A program made the position numbers and the translations under genes. DNA of 64,000 bases, from contig OX388344.1 in the NCBI GenBank assembly GCA_947579665.1, positions 9,046,346 to 9,110,345 on the forward strand, read 5' to 3'. This DNA is from Sympetrum striolatum (Eukaryota; Arthropoda; Insecta; Odonata; Libellulidae). Of the stretch, positions 23,881-35,229 are shown piece by piece. The notes below the pieces were generated by a model. The model had not been told where the DNA came from. It made no database searches and saw nothing but the letters and a program-made list of their open reading frames with translations. Numbering within the stretch: the stretch's first letter is position 1; each line of letters begins with the position of its first letter.

Positions 23881-24625
23881 GGAGTTTACTTTGAGACTAC
23901 TTTCAATCATCTAAAGTGTTGATTGGTGTGGTGTACACACCTCCAAACTCAGGGGTCTCAAAGTATCAAACCTACTCTAATGTTATGATGCTAGGTGATT
24001 ACAACTTGCCTAATTTTAAGGATTGGGAACTCTTACAAGATGATAGTTTTGTTAATAACATTTCCTTCTCATCCAAAGTTCGCTCACTACTTGAGACCTT
24101 CTCATTTCATCAACTAGTTCCAGTTCACAATGTGTTCAATAGACATGTGAAAATGTTGAACTTGTTCTTCTACAGATCTGAATTGCAAACAGTTGTGGTG
24201 TCTCTGGAAGAATTGCCATTAGTGGAATGTGATGTTTACCATCCTATACTTGGCATTCTAGTCTCCCTTCCAAAAGGTACCATGGTGGAAGACTATGTCT
24301 TATTAAGATTATAATAATAGTGACTTTTGTAGCATAAATGAGTTCCTCTTATCAGTTGACTAGGCTGGGGTTTTGCTTAATCTCCCAGTGAACGATGCCT
24401 TCAATACCTATCATAATATGTTAATAGATACTATCAAACATTTCACATGTTAAGTACAAATCTTCTCATCGAGATTTCCTAAGTGGTTAACCCCTGAGCT
24501 GAGATCTCTTATAAGAAGAAGGAAAATCTCTCATTATAAATATTCTCATAATTATTTTGATTACCAAGAATTCAAGAAGCCAGTCTAAGTCTCTTTCTAC
24601 CCAATGCTACAAGAAATTTATAAGT
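23880..24625 (+). pseudogene. CR1/Jockey-like LINE fragment (endonuclease C-terminal part and linker)
   Basis: The frame from 23916 reads LIGVVYTPPNSGVSKYQ, then MLGDYNLPNF: two conserved blocks of the APE-type endonuclease of non-LTR retrotransposons. They are brought closer together than normal, so an internal deletion lies between. FSFHQLVPVHN and LPLVECDVYHP follow (the SDH-type motif is degraded). After the stop at 24312 the other frames continue with RFPKWLTPELRSLIRRRK and YKYSHNYFDYQEFK, the linker between endonuclease and reverse transcriptase. It ends near 24625, where an unrelated G-rich segment begins. The endonuclease nicks target DNA for target-primed reverse transcription. No RT remains. 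Confidence 0.85.
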
Positions 24626-24680
24626 TGAAGCAAGGGCGTCGCCAGCCACTGGGCTAGGGTGGGGCAAGCACCTGATAAAA
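24626..24680. repeat. Possible transposon end interrupting the LINE
   Basis: AGGGCGTCGCCAG...GGGTGGGGCAAG resembles the common GGCGTAGCCAGGGGG-type ends of DNA transposons in invertebrates. It marks the abrupt end of the LINE homology. No second end identified. Confidence 0.3.
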
Positions 24681-27600
24681 TGAAAAATGCCTAACTTACA
24701 TGGAATAGTATACTCATGCCTGCTACTTACTACAAATATGTCAAATCTTTCAAAAACTAAATGTATTGAAAACTAGAGTAATTTAACGCTTATATGGCCA
24801 ACTCATTAAACTTTCCAAGATAGTAGTTTACATAAGCAAACTATTGGAAACTTATCATAAGTTTTGTTTGGATTTCTAGTTTGGTTACGTCCAATTTCTA
24901 TTAAAAATAATTTTTTTCGATGCTTAAGTATTTTGATGCTGTAGATATATACTTCCCAAGTATTTGAGAATTCTTTCTTCCAAGAGGTTGCCAAGCGTGA
25001 AAAGGAATAGTTACGGTTATTTGACAAGCAATATAAAACATCTCAATAAATCACCACATTGGTGCACCCATCCTTATTTGAACATCTTTCGTTATTAGAT
25101 TATATCATCAGCAGCTTTCTTAGGAATGACTTCATCCATTGCTTTTAAAATTACCTCCTCTTCTAAGAAACAAAAAATCATTTATATCAGATGAAATTTT
25201 CTGGTAGGCTTACAATTAAGCCTGATTTCGTTATTTATGTATCAGCCAAGTACTAAATTGAATGCATCACATACCGGAGAGTAAAAATTCGGCTGCATTA
25301 AAATATTCTGTAGACTCTTGATTATAGTTGATATTATAATTGAATTTGCAGAAATCGAGTTATATACCAAGGTGAAAAAAATGAAGACGTCAACTTACAA
25401 TTATTTAGACTAAGTAATTGGTGGTTTAACCAGCAGAAAGATAATAAAAAACCCAGTCTTACGCACTGAGTGTTTAAAGGAAACAAAACTTTTCCACGAA
25501 ATGAAATTTTGAATGGGCATTGCATAACCAGATGTGAGATTCGTGGGATTCTATCACAAGAGAAAAAATTGGCTGCATCGAAAAGTAAGCTGAAGAATTC
25601 AAGTCACAGTTTCAACAGTTTCTCAAATTTATTTCAAGCCATCAAGTAACAGTTCCGATAAAATGTGCGTAGCTTACGCGCACAATACCTTGCAGCTGAC
25701 TGATTTGCTTCCAAAATGGTATATTATTAATAATATCATCAAAAATTAATTTCTACTCATATCTTGTATTGCTCCAATACTTTTACAAATGTCTACGGAA
25801 ACCCGGTTATTGAATTATTTTCGTAACTATACTGCAAATTAACGGGTAATTATAAAATAAGGATCAGTATATTTTATATCATCCCGAGTAATGAAGAGTC
25901 TACTGTACAGACTTTTAATCGTCCAGAATGCTTAACAAAGGAACCAGTTCCTTTGGAATTGTCGCTAAACTCATCTTGAGGTGTGCCCTCCAATAACAGC
26001 CCTAAAATAAGACAATCCTAATTTATGCATCTAATAATGGTTATTTCAAAATAAACCACATAACCATTAACATACGTTTTTCCGATAGCGGTCTCGAGCT
26101 ATTAGCGAACTGTGAAAAGAATTTTCGGATGTCCATCTGTACCTTATAAAATCCAAACTAAACTCTCCTTCGAACTGTTCACTGTGAATTTCTCAAATGC
26201 ACTACTCACGAGCCTAGCTTTGCATTCACATCCTGAAAACAGTCACATGCAACAGATCTAACTGAGCGTTTTATCAGTCTGTTTGTCTCACAAACGTAAT
26301 CTTAATCTCTGTTTTCAGGGTGTAAGTTTCGAATTACTTCTCGAATGTTCCCTTGTGTTTTTGCGAGGAGTAAACGAATCAGCACTTTCGAATTCTTCTC
26401 ATGGGAATCTTATCTTATGGTGTGAGTCATCTAACAAATGGATATGGTTAAGAAGTGCATGCATTGAACATTGTGTGCGAAACACTCGTAGCGTCCCATT
26501 GATATCGATGTCGGCTCTAGGCCTGCTCTGAAACCGAAAACATCAACTTAGCTGTAATCGGAGCCATATTTACTAGCATGCAAAGTTTTCGCTGAATTTA
26601 TCAAGCAAATGATTGGGGTTTTTTACTCTTCAGCAGAAAAAAGCACAGAGTCAAGTCATAGGACTTGACTCTTGGGAGGGGGGGGGGGTTTGAACCCCTA
26701 AACTTTCCCCCCTCGCTGCGCCACTGCTTGGGCCTATTTGCAAAATACTCACCGCAAAACATGCTTATGTCCATTTTGAAGGGAAAACGAAAAAAACCTA
26801 ATCCTTTGTCTTCTGCCGGCGATTGTCGGACGATACTCAAGGAAGTTTGAGAGAGAGGACATAATCGCAAAACTTCGCGCGCTGATCGCATCGAGAGGCA
26901 GTTCTAACTACATTGTTCACCCCGAAACCGAACTTTTCTTCTTAAGGGAGGGAAGGGGCGAAGGAAAGGAGGGATGGCTGTTGACTCTGCGGCAAAGTAT
27001 TGTTGAAATATTTGTGCTGCGCTGGAGGTATAAATAAATTTCCTACGAGGATGTACTTTTCCCATCACTGGTGTTTACACGTGCCAACACTTGACTTTGT
27101 TTTGGGTCTAAATTCTTTTCAAATACGCTCCTGCCTAAAAATTGTTTCTACAACACATCCCGAACCAAAATACGAATGGGTCTCCAGGGGGGGCAGCTGC
27201 CCCCACACATTTTTCATCAGTATTTACTAAGGGGAACAATAGTACTGACCGTGTACGGAATTGTCAGTATACTGACAATTTTTCATGAAATTACTTTTAA
27301 TATGGGATGAAGTATAACCGAATGTCATTTAATGAAATATATTTTATTTTGTGTTTAATTTTTTGATCACGGAAACCCAAGTTCAGTGTTTGACCACGAT
27401 TGATCCATGTCTCGTTCGTATGTATGTATACTTGTTCTACAATCCCTACGGTATTTCTTTTGTTGTTTCAAGTAATTTTGACGCCTAACGATCATGCCGC
27501 CTTTTTCGATAGGCAATGTCTGCCTGCCACTTCGTTCGTAAAGAAATAAAAGACTTCGTAATCGGACAAAAGAAAAAAGGGCACTAATTTTCGAAAAACC

Positions 27601-27790
27601 GCTGTTCATTCTAGAAAAAGCGCATTCATGAGAAAATGTTTGGAAGGGAAGATAATTAATAGTCAAAGGTTCGTGACAGTAATGTGAAATATCTCGATAC
27701 CCAAGACGAAAAAGATATTGTAGCTGAATCGCTATACTTGTTCATATTTGTTAAGACTCCTGTTGAGTAAAGAAAAACCCAAATTGTAGC
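24681..27790. other. Gene-free stretch with a G-rich transposon-like end
   Basis: No exon supported. The minus strand at 26655-26730 reads GTGGCGCAGCGAGGGGG...GGTTCAAACCCC, the type of sequence seen at ends of invertebrate DNA transposons. A related GGGGGGCAGCTGCCCCC palindrome is at 27187-27203. A perfect 20-bp palindrome, ATTGTCAGTATACTGACAAT, is at 27260-27279. Open frames overlapping these have no known domain. Confidence 0.35.
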
Positions 27791-27834
27791 TCAAAGCTTC
27801 ACTGCCAAAAACACTTCGATAGAGATTACTTGAT

Positions 27835-28965
27835 TAGATGCGCCTCCGCAAAATATAATTTTGAGATAAGGGGCGGCGCTTTCTGCCAGTTCTTTAAGCA
27901 CTCTTGCCGGAATGCCTTCTGGCCCTGGCGACTTATTGGGCTCAAATTTGAGTAAGATTTTAACTATACCATCTGTCGTCAAACTTATATTTGGCATGGA
28001 ATCCAGTATATTAACCTTAGGGACAATCTCTATGTTAAAATCTGACGTGAATACGCTTTGGTAAAATTCGTTTAGAATGTTCGCTTTCCTCTTCGAATCG
28101 CAGGTAATGTTACCTTCGATATTCCTTTACGAGCTCACTGTTTGTACCTTTCCCTGTACCTCTCTAACGTAGGACCAGAAAGCTTTAGGGTCTTCCTCTA
28201 AACATTCCAAAAGAAATTTTTTTTAAAGTTGCTGTGGGCGAAACGCATAGCTCGCTTGGTGTCGCATTTTTGTGCTTTTCTAGCAATATGATGGATTTGG
28301 AACAGGCTGATCTATTCCCGTAAAAGCCTTTACTTTTCCCTGCAAAACTCTCTGTTTGCGGAGAGCCCTTCTAACCTCTTTATCGTACCATCTGGGCTCG
28401 CAATAATTTTTAGAGTATTTCGAAGGTATATACAAATATATATATTTATGCATTATCTCCACGAATGATTTCCATGTATCCTCAGTGTTGTTGTTGCTTA
28501 CGCGCGACTTAAATGAATTAAAATCGGTAGCTAGTTTTACGTTAAATTCCTCGAAATTGGTTTTGGAATAGAGATAAATTTTGCGTTTGGGTTTCTTATA
28601 CTTGCTAAGGTTTATCTCAATATCTGCAAAAACGCCTTTGTGGTCTCCAAGACCTTCGTCAATCCAAATGTTCTCTATGCGCTCAGGAAAGTTAATTAAA
28701 AGGAGATAGAGTATATTGTCACCCCTGGTTGGCGATTTTACTGCTTGGCTTAGCGAGTTTTTCTGAAGTAAATTTAATAACTTTTTACATGAGTCGACAT
28801 CCCGGGCCATTTTCTTTATGCTATGATTACTCCAGTCGATGACTGGTAGATTAAAATCCCCCCCGATTATAGTTACACTCTGATTGTTCTTACTCGTGTA
28901 GAAATTTATTTCGTCGTTACGATTTCACAAAACATGTCGAGAGGAGTTAGGTGGTCGGTAAAACG
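27835..28965 (-). pseudogene. CR1/Jockey-like LINE fragment (endonuclease end to start of RT)
   Basis: On the minus strand, from about 28965, the sequence reads YTSKNNQSVTIIGGDFNLPV (endonuclease GDFNLP block), then a 176-codon frame (28810-28280) with AVKSPTRGDNILYLLL and IDEGLGDHKGVF (the SDH-like endonuclease end) and a basic linker (RWYDKEVRRALRKQR). Further on, with frameshifts, come DPKAFWSYVREVQG and NILNEFYQSVFTS, and then the first RT block, PNKSPGPEGIPARVLKEL (about 27940-27890). It breaks off at about 27835 before the catalytic RT motifs. It is a separate, older fragment on the opposite strand from the LINE at 23880. Confidence 0.9.
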
Positions 28966-28974
28966 CACATACAT

Positions 28975-29391
28975 TTATGTTCGGCTTATTTTCTTCGCTT
29001 CACGTGGGTGAAGCGAGAGGAAAAAGAAGAGGCTTTACGTATTTTTAAAAAAGAAATCGTGCCAAATGAAAAGTCTCCTGTACAAAAACATGACTCGTGT
29101 GATACGAGCGGTGAGGAAGCTATACTTTTGAATATTGTGAAAAGGGGGGAAGTTTCCCCGGCCTCTGATAAAGTGAATAAGTACTTGCTCTGTACCTCAA
29201 AGGAAATTGAGTCAATTAACCAATTCCCAATTATAAAAAAAATCCGTAAATCAAGCGCTTCCATACCATCCAGTGCTCCTGTGGTGCGGCTGCTTTGCAT
29301 AAGCAAAGATATTTTACCGCCAAAAAGTGGCAAAATATCTGTCGAAAATTTTAACCTGAAATTGTATTGCAAATTGAATTCGCATATTTAA
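28975..29391 (+). pseudogene. hAT transposase C-terminal (dimerisation) fragment
   Basis: The plus-strand frame reads FTWVKREEKEEALRIFKKEI and, after a poorly conserved stretch, SIPSSAPVVRLLCISKDILP and GKISVENFNLKLYC, ending at TAA 29389. The SSAPVERLFS-like motif followed by L-S-x-E-N-F is the hallmark of the hAT C-terminal dimerisation domain. Only the last 130 or so residues remain; no catalytic or BED-finger part is seen. It directly abuts the LINE fragment on the left and the target duplication of the fold-back element on the right. Confidence 0.75.
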
Positions 29392-29405
29392 TTGATATTT
29401 TTCTT

Positions 29406-29642
29406 GCTCAGGAACTTTTCTTGGGTTCTCAACCGGGTCAATGTGTTGGATAGCTCCGACGTTTCGACAGCAACCACTGCTGCCATTTTCAAGGATGTGA
29501 ATCATCTGGGTCATCATCCACATCCTTGAAAATGGCAGCAGTGGTTGCTGTCGAAACGTCGGAGCTATCCAACACATTGACCCGGTTGAGAACCAAAGAA
29601 AAGTTCCTGAGCAGCATACACCGGGAAAGCATAAGATCTTTC
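29406..29642 (+). mobile_element. Asymmetric fold-back element FB1, Penelope-like end signature
   Basis: Left arm 29406-29499 and right arm 29519-29612 are inverted copies of each other, matching at 93 of 94 positions around a 19-bp spacer. A 30-bp unpaired tail (29613-29642) follows. The element is flanked by a perfect 13-bp direct repeat, TGATATTTTTCTT (29393-29405 and 29643-29655), so these are real insertion boundaries. The arms contain CTGTCGAAACGTCGG preceded by a small CAGCA/TGCTG stem, a signature common in Penelope-like element ends. No coding capacity. The tail and the outer 27 bp of the arms recur at 58016-58111 in opposite orientation. Confidence 0.85.
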
Positions 29643-29857
29643 TGATATTTTTCTTAAATAAATTTATGATATTTGAGAACTTTCTATTTATTTGCATGTC
29701 GTTGATTTTAGATTCCATCTTCATCCACAGGTGTAAATTTTAGCGGTATATAAATAATTAGGAACTATAATTACTGTAGCAATCATAATTTGAATTAAAC
29801 TTAAATGCTATGGCATTCAATTCGAATGTTAAATTACATTTTAGTAATACCTGTTTA

Positions 29858-31260
29858 TTCCCTCCCCTGACCCTACCCCGACCCCTTCCAACCCCAGACC
29901 TAGCCCTTCCCTCCCCTTACCATACGCCGACCCCTTACCCCAGACCCTAACCCTTCCATCCCTGACCCTACCCCTCCCCTCCCCTTGCCTTCCCATTCCC
30001 TCCCCTGGCCCTACCCCTCCCCTCCCCAGACCCTACCCCCTTCCACCCTAGACCCTACCCCTTCCCTCCCCTGACCCTACCCTTTCCCCCCAGACCATAC
30101 CCCTCCCCTCCCATTCCCTCCCCTGGCCCTAGCCCTCCCCTCCCCAGACCCTATCCCCTACCCTCCCCAGACCCTACCCCCTTCCACCCCTGACCATACC
30201 CCTCCCCTCCCATTCCCTCCCCTGACCCTACCCCCTTCCACCCCAGACCCGACCCCATCCCTCCCCTGACCCTACCCTTTCCCCCCAGACCTTACCCCTT
30301 CCATCCCCTGACCATACCCTTCCCCTCCCATTCCCTCCCCTGACCCTACCCCCTTCCACCCCAGACCCGACCCCATCCCTCCCCTCACCCTACCCTTTCC
30401 CCCCAGACCTTACCCCTTCCATCCCCTGACCATACCCTTCCCCTCCCATTCCCTCCCCTGACCCTACCCCCTTCCACCCCAGACCCGACCCCATCCCTCC
30501 CCTGACCCTACCCTTTCCCCCCAGACCTTACCCCTTCCATCCCTGACCCTACCCCTCCCCTCCCCTTGCCTTCCCATTCCCTCCCCTGGCCCTACCCCTC
30601 CCCTCCCCAGACCCTACCCCCTTCCACCCTAGACCCTACCCCTTCCCTCCCCTGACCCTACCCTTTCCCCCCAGACCATACCCCTCCCCTCCCATTCCCT
30701 CCCCTGGCCCTAGCCCTCCCCTCCCCAGACCCTATCCCCTACCCTCCCCAGACCCTACCCCCTTCCACCCCTGACCATACCCCTCCCCTCCCATTCCCTC
30801 CCCTGACCCTACCCCCTTCCACCCCAGACCCGACCCCATCCCTCCTCTGACCCTACCCTTTCCCCCCAGACCTTACCCCTTCCATCCCCTGACCATACCC
30901 CTCCCCTCCCATTCCCTCCCCTGACCCTACCCCCTTCCACCCCAGACCCGACCCCATCCCTCCCCTCACCCTACCCTTTCCCCCCAGACCTTACCCCTTC
31001 CATCCCCTGACCATACCCCTCCCCTCCCATTCCCTCCCCAGACCCTACCCCCTTCCACCCCAGACCCGACCCCATCCCTCCCCTCACCCTACCCTTTCCC
31101 CCCAGACCTTCCCCCTTCCATCCCCAGACATGACACTCCCCTCCCCTTGCCCTCCCATTCCCTCCCCAGACCCTATACCCTACCCTCCCGTGACCCTACC
31201 CTTTCTCTACTCCAACCTTCCCCTCACCCAACCCTTTCCATACTCCTTCCCTACCCCCCT
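29858..31260. repeat. Cytosine-rich minisatellite with higher-order repeats
   Basis: About 1.4 kb composed almost wholly of C, T and A on the plus strand, built from units such as CCCTGACCCTACCCC and CCCCAGACC. Clear periods are 118 bp (the CCATCCCCTGACCATACCC landmark at 30301, 30419 and 30537) and 581 bp (the TTCCATCCCTGACC landmark at 29954 and 30535). The minus strand is rich in runs of three or four G. An open frame at 31147-31497 overlaps its end, but it is low-complexity Pro/Ser/Leu and not a gene. Confidence 0.95.
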
Positions 31261-31689
31261 TATTCTCTCTCCGCGTACACAATCACCCTAAAGCCTTCTC
31301 CTCTACGTTCCCTTTCCCGTCTACTCTCTACGGCTCTACCCTCGAATCCCCTCTCCCCAGGCACCTACCTCCCTTCTACCTCGACGCCATACCAACAAGT
31401 TATCTACCAGTACATCCTCCTCAGACGCCGTCACCTATACCCCGTCCACCTGAACGGCCTCTCATCGACATTTTCTCTCCGAAAGACCTCCCACTAGAAA
31501 GTCCACCGACTTGTCCTTTATTTATTTATGCCGGCGGATGGTGAGGCCTACTATGCCCCTCCTCCTTGCCACAGAGATTATTTTTTATTTACAGACATTT
31601 TACTAGTATATGTACAAAATAAATAACTGACATTGCCATTAAATAGCAGGGATATAAATAGATGACATAGCATTTCCGAAAGCTGTTAA

Positions 31690-32480
31690 AAATAGATTCG
31701 CGTGATACACAACTACATACTATATAAAATATGCATAGATCAAGAAAATAATACTATCCTTACAAATAGAATAAACACTGAATACATATACTGAATACAT
31801 ACATAAGAAAACATGAAAACACGAAAAACAGTTGTTAAATATTCATCACCATGACACATGGAAGATTGAGAGTTCAAAAACTTTCAAATAGTATAAATAG
31901 ATAAAGATTCACTGAATTGCTCAATGGATGATTCCATAAACAGTTAAGAAAACACTTACAGAATTTTAATATTCACTTTACGGATTAATTAATTACGAAA
32001 TAATTCGTAATTAATTAATTAATTGCGAATTTGGTTAAGGGATACTTGGCGGAACATCATCGTAAACGAATCTTTATTGCAACACTTGCACAGACCCACA
32101 TTACACTTAGTTCTGAGAATCACAACTTAGTACTGAGGATGGTATGATTTTATGCCGAAACCGGATGACGTTATATGTATTGATGTGGATCTGTACAAGT
32201 GTTGCAATAAAAAAATTCGTTTTCATAAAACATATTTAAAAATTGTAAAATATCAGATTTTTGAGATATAAAATATTATTTACAATATAAAGTACAAAAT
32301 ATAATTATAATCTTTACAGATAAAATGATCACTGAACAGAAAGGTAAAAACATAAATGTTTAATATATAGTTGTTAAACGTACATCACAAGGTGCATTCA
32401 CTGAACTGTTCAATACATGATTCTATAAATAGGTAAGAATAAAATTATTCAATTGAGATTTTCACTTCACAGATTAACTT
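31690..32480. repeat. Diverged tandem pair flanking a fold-back unit
   Basis: 31720-31990 and 32260-32480 are diverged direct copies, about 540 bp apart: AGTTGTTAAA...CATCAC, then TTCACTGAA-TGITCAAT-GATTC-ATAAA (I = variable) and ATTTTCAC-TT-C-GATTAA recur in order. Between them lie a perfect AT-rich hairpin (31985-31999 with 32004-32018) and the fold-back unit at 32066-32220. The arrangement suggests one element partly duplicated in tandem. Confidence 0.6.
32066..32220 (+). repeat. Fold-back unit with hammerhead-like core pattern
   Basis: Arms 32066-32101 and 32183-32220 are inverted copies of about 36 bp with few mismatches (TTATTGCAACACTTG... against ...CAAGTGTTGCAATAA). The middle holds CTGAGGA (32133-32139), a 5-bp stem GGTAT/ATGCC, then GAAA (32157-32160). 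This fits the CUGANGA - stem II - GAAA core of hammerhead ribozymes, which occur in Penelope-like elements. The remaining stems and the cleavage triplet could not be assigned, so the ribozyme is only a hypothesis. Confidence 0.55.
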
Positions 32481-35229
32481 CAATTAACTTTATTATTTTG
32501 GTTTGGGAATTTTCCTGGGAGCATGTACATCGTCCTTAAGTTACCATAATCCTTTTCCTACTCAAGGAAGTGTTAATTTTATTCTCTCCCGGCATTCATC
32601 CCGACGCAATCCTCCAACGTAGTCACACCACGCAGTGCAGTCCTTCGAGGAGAATAACATGAGTATTATTCAACATGAACATATCTTATTCAATGAAACA
32701 CATTCGCGTTAAATTCAGCATTTAAATCCTGTATCTATTAAATGGAGTTTTCACAAAACACAACTGTGTGTAATAACGCAATATTATTATTATACTCAAA
32801 AATTAAATTCCGTACGGTTCTTAAATTAGAAAATCGCCATGTTTTGCTATTATATTTGAAGGCTATATTAATAAGAATATTCACTAAATATACTCAATAA
32901 TGGTGCAAGTAATGAACTAAATTCAGGAATATATTATATTTTTTAATATTTAATCAATAAGCGAGTTTCAGCAAAACAAATTAGAGCAAGGGGTATTTCT
33001 ACTGGAAGATAATGATGCAAAGATACATGAAAGCATAACTAACACAGATTTTCTTACTAAATGAATCCTTTATAATTAATTTGTTCTTCTGATATTTCAT
33101 GAAAGAAACTTAAGCAGCCCTGGTTTCCTATTATACGGCGAGCTAGTAATGCGATAAGAATATAAATAACTTTTCTTCAATAAAATTACATAATTATCTT
33201 AGAGGCCTTTGCAATACGGTCGATAAGACTCTAAGAGTAGAAATTAATTGATAGTAAATCGCTTTCACTTAATTTTATTGCCAAAGAACAATGATTCGGA
33301 CGTTTGCAATTACCAAGTATGTTTTGTAAACTTAGAAAAAATCGAGTTACTTATTTAATTTACACTGCTTTCATAGTAAAATTAAATTTGAACTTAAAAT
33401 AATTGAATGTTATGCAGATGGAATCCGATGAATATACCTACAACTACCTACAGGTAGGTAAATATTATGATGGACGGTTATGATCGCGTATGGATCATTA
33501 TCGCGTATGCCCTACGCTGCAGTCATTGAAACCGCATTAAAGGCATATTAACGACCCAAATCTCCTTCATCATGTTACAACATGTTTGGGATAGTAGATA
33601 TCGCAAGCGTAAAATGCCAAGGCGTCCAAAGCTGCGTTAACCGAAAGAAACTCGATCCATCTTACGCGAAAGGTTGGTAGGGAAATTGATAAGAAACGAG
33701 GATATCTCAAGTTATTTCCCTGGATAAATCTTATCCCAATTCAGTAAATAACTTCAGTTGCGATTGCTACCGCGAAGAGTGGTATTAAAGACTAATAGCA
33801 CACCGTAGTTTCACCACAGACTCGTGAAAGAGTAACGCAAACAAATGAAGGGTTTGTTTACGAAAACCTTGAAATTGTGAAATAACCCTAAGCTGAAAAT
33901 GGCAGGAACCAATGACTACCTCTGTCGAAAGAATCTTAACAATGGAAGTAATTGAATGTTGAGGAAGAATCGACCTAAAGGTGACTATTGAACTTAATAT
34001 ACTTTAGCTGTACTAAAAAAAGAGGAGAAAATGAATTTAAGCAAATATGAGGAAATAGGAAAAATTTAAAGATGATATTAGAGAAAAAACGGAAGGAATG
34101 AAAGGGAAAAGACATTGAACTATTGACATCCGCTTTCATCCCTCCGAAATTGATCCTGGGTTTGAAATATATAAATACAAAATCAAAAAGTCAAATAATA
34201 ATGAGCCATCTATTGCAGTAATCTTTGTATTCTATGTATTCATTACCTAATCTACGTATAAAAATATCATTAACTTAGAGGAGAATTACACGTAAAGTGG
34301 AATAATTCTAGGTCGCTATTTCTTTTTCTCTCTTTAACTTTATTTAAGAATATGATATGACGGAGTACAAGAGAGCGTTTAAAATATTCTATCATCGAAA
34401 GTAAAAATCGATTTAAATTGCGAAACTCGCACTCTAAAAAAGCCACACTGACGATCGATTATCAACGTGAATCCATAACCAACCCAAACACTAATAACCA
34501 AGCGATTTTCTCTATAAATTCTATGCTTTTGGCTTAATATCACTAAATTCATAGCAAAAGTTTTTAAATGAAAATTTAACAAACTTCTGTCAAATCCAGG
34601 ATGCTTTATGAGAAGTGACCCAAAATGGTACGTCTAAAGGCAGCGATTTATTTATCCTGACTGAAAAGACTAAATCACAGAAAAATTACTACGCCTCGTA
34701 TGGTGCATTGTTGTAGCTAAACTAAATAACTCTATTAAAATGGCCTGAATTCTCTTAAAAACGTAAATACCCCGCATTACCAATAGCATTGTTCAGCAAA
34801 GTTACGAATTCCTTACTAATAATGAAATTTTACAATATTTTCAGTAGTCTCATCAAAATTTAGAAATATCAAACGGAAAGTAAAATATAAAAAGACGAAG
34901 TCAGAATCTCACCATTTCCTTTGAACTTGAAAATTTAGTATTTATTTTAAAATAATTAAATGAAGACAATAAAATATCTATATCGTCATTAATATAATAG
35001 AAAAGAAAAGTATCATATGTTCTTAACGTGAGAAATTTTTAATAATTTTTAAAGTTCAAAAGATGTGTAAGTGTTCGCATTCAAAATGAAGAAAAAATTC
35101 TACTTCAATGGAATGATATTCACTAACTTTTAGGATTACACAGCAAATTAAATTACCATTTATGACAATCTCAATTGAATATAGGAATCTAAAAAAAATA
35201 TAATATACTAGTTAAAAAAAATTAGCAAA
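32481..35229. other. Gene-free stretch
   Basis: AT-rich DNA with no supported exon or recognised element. A short palindrome, CTACCTACAGGTAGGTA, is at 33446-33462. Confidence 0.4.

Noticed and set aside
29314..29724. Open frame across the fold-back element
   Set aside because: It reads through hairpin arms and both target duplications, so it cannot be a real gene.
29860..31200. CRISPR array
   Set aside because: Repeats are contiguous and nested with no unique spacers, in a eukaryotic context.
29858..31260. Telomere-like or interstitial telomeric repeat
   Set aside because: The units contain CCCTACCC and CCCTGACC but no regular CCTAA array as expected for insect telomeres.
31147..31497. 116-codon Pro/Ser/Leu-rich open frame
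   Set aside because: Overlaps the C-rich minisatellite; stop codons are simply rare in such composition.
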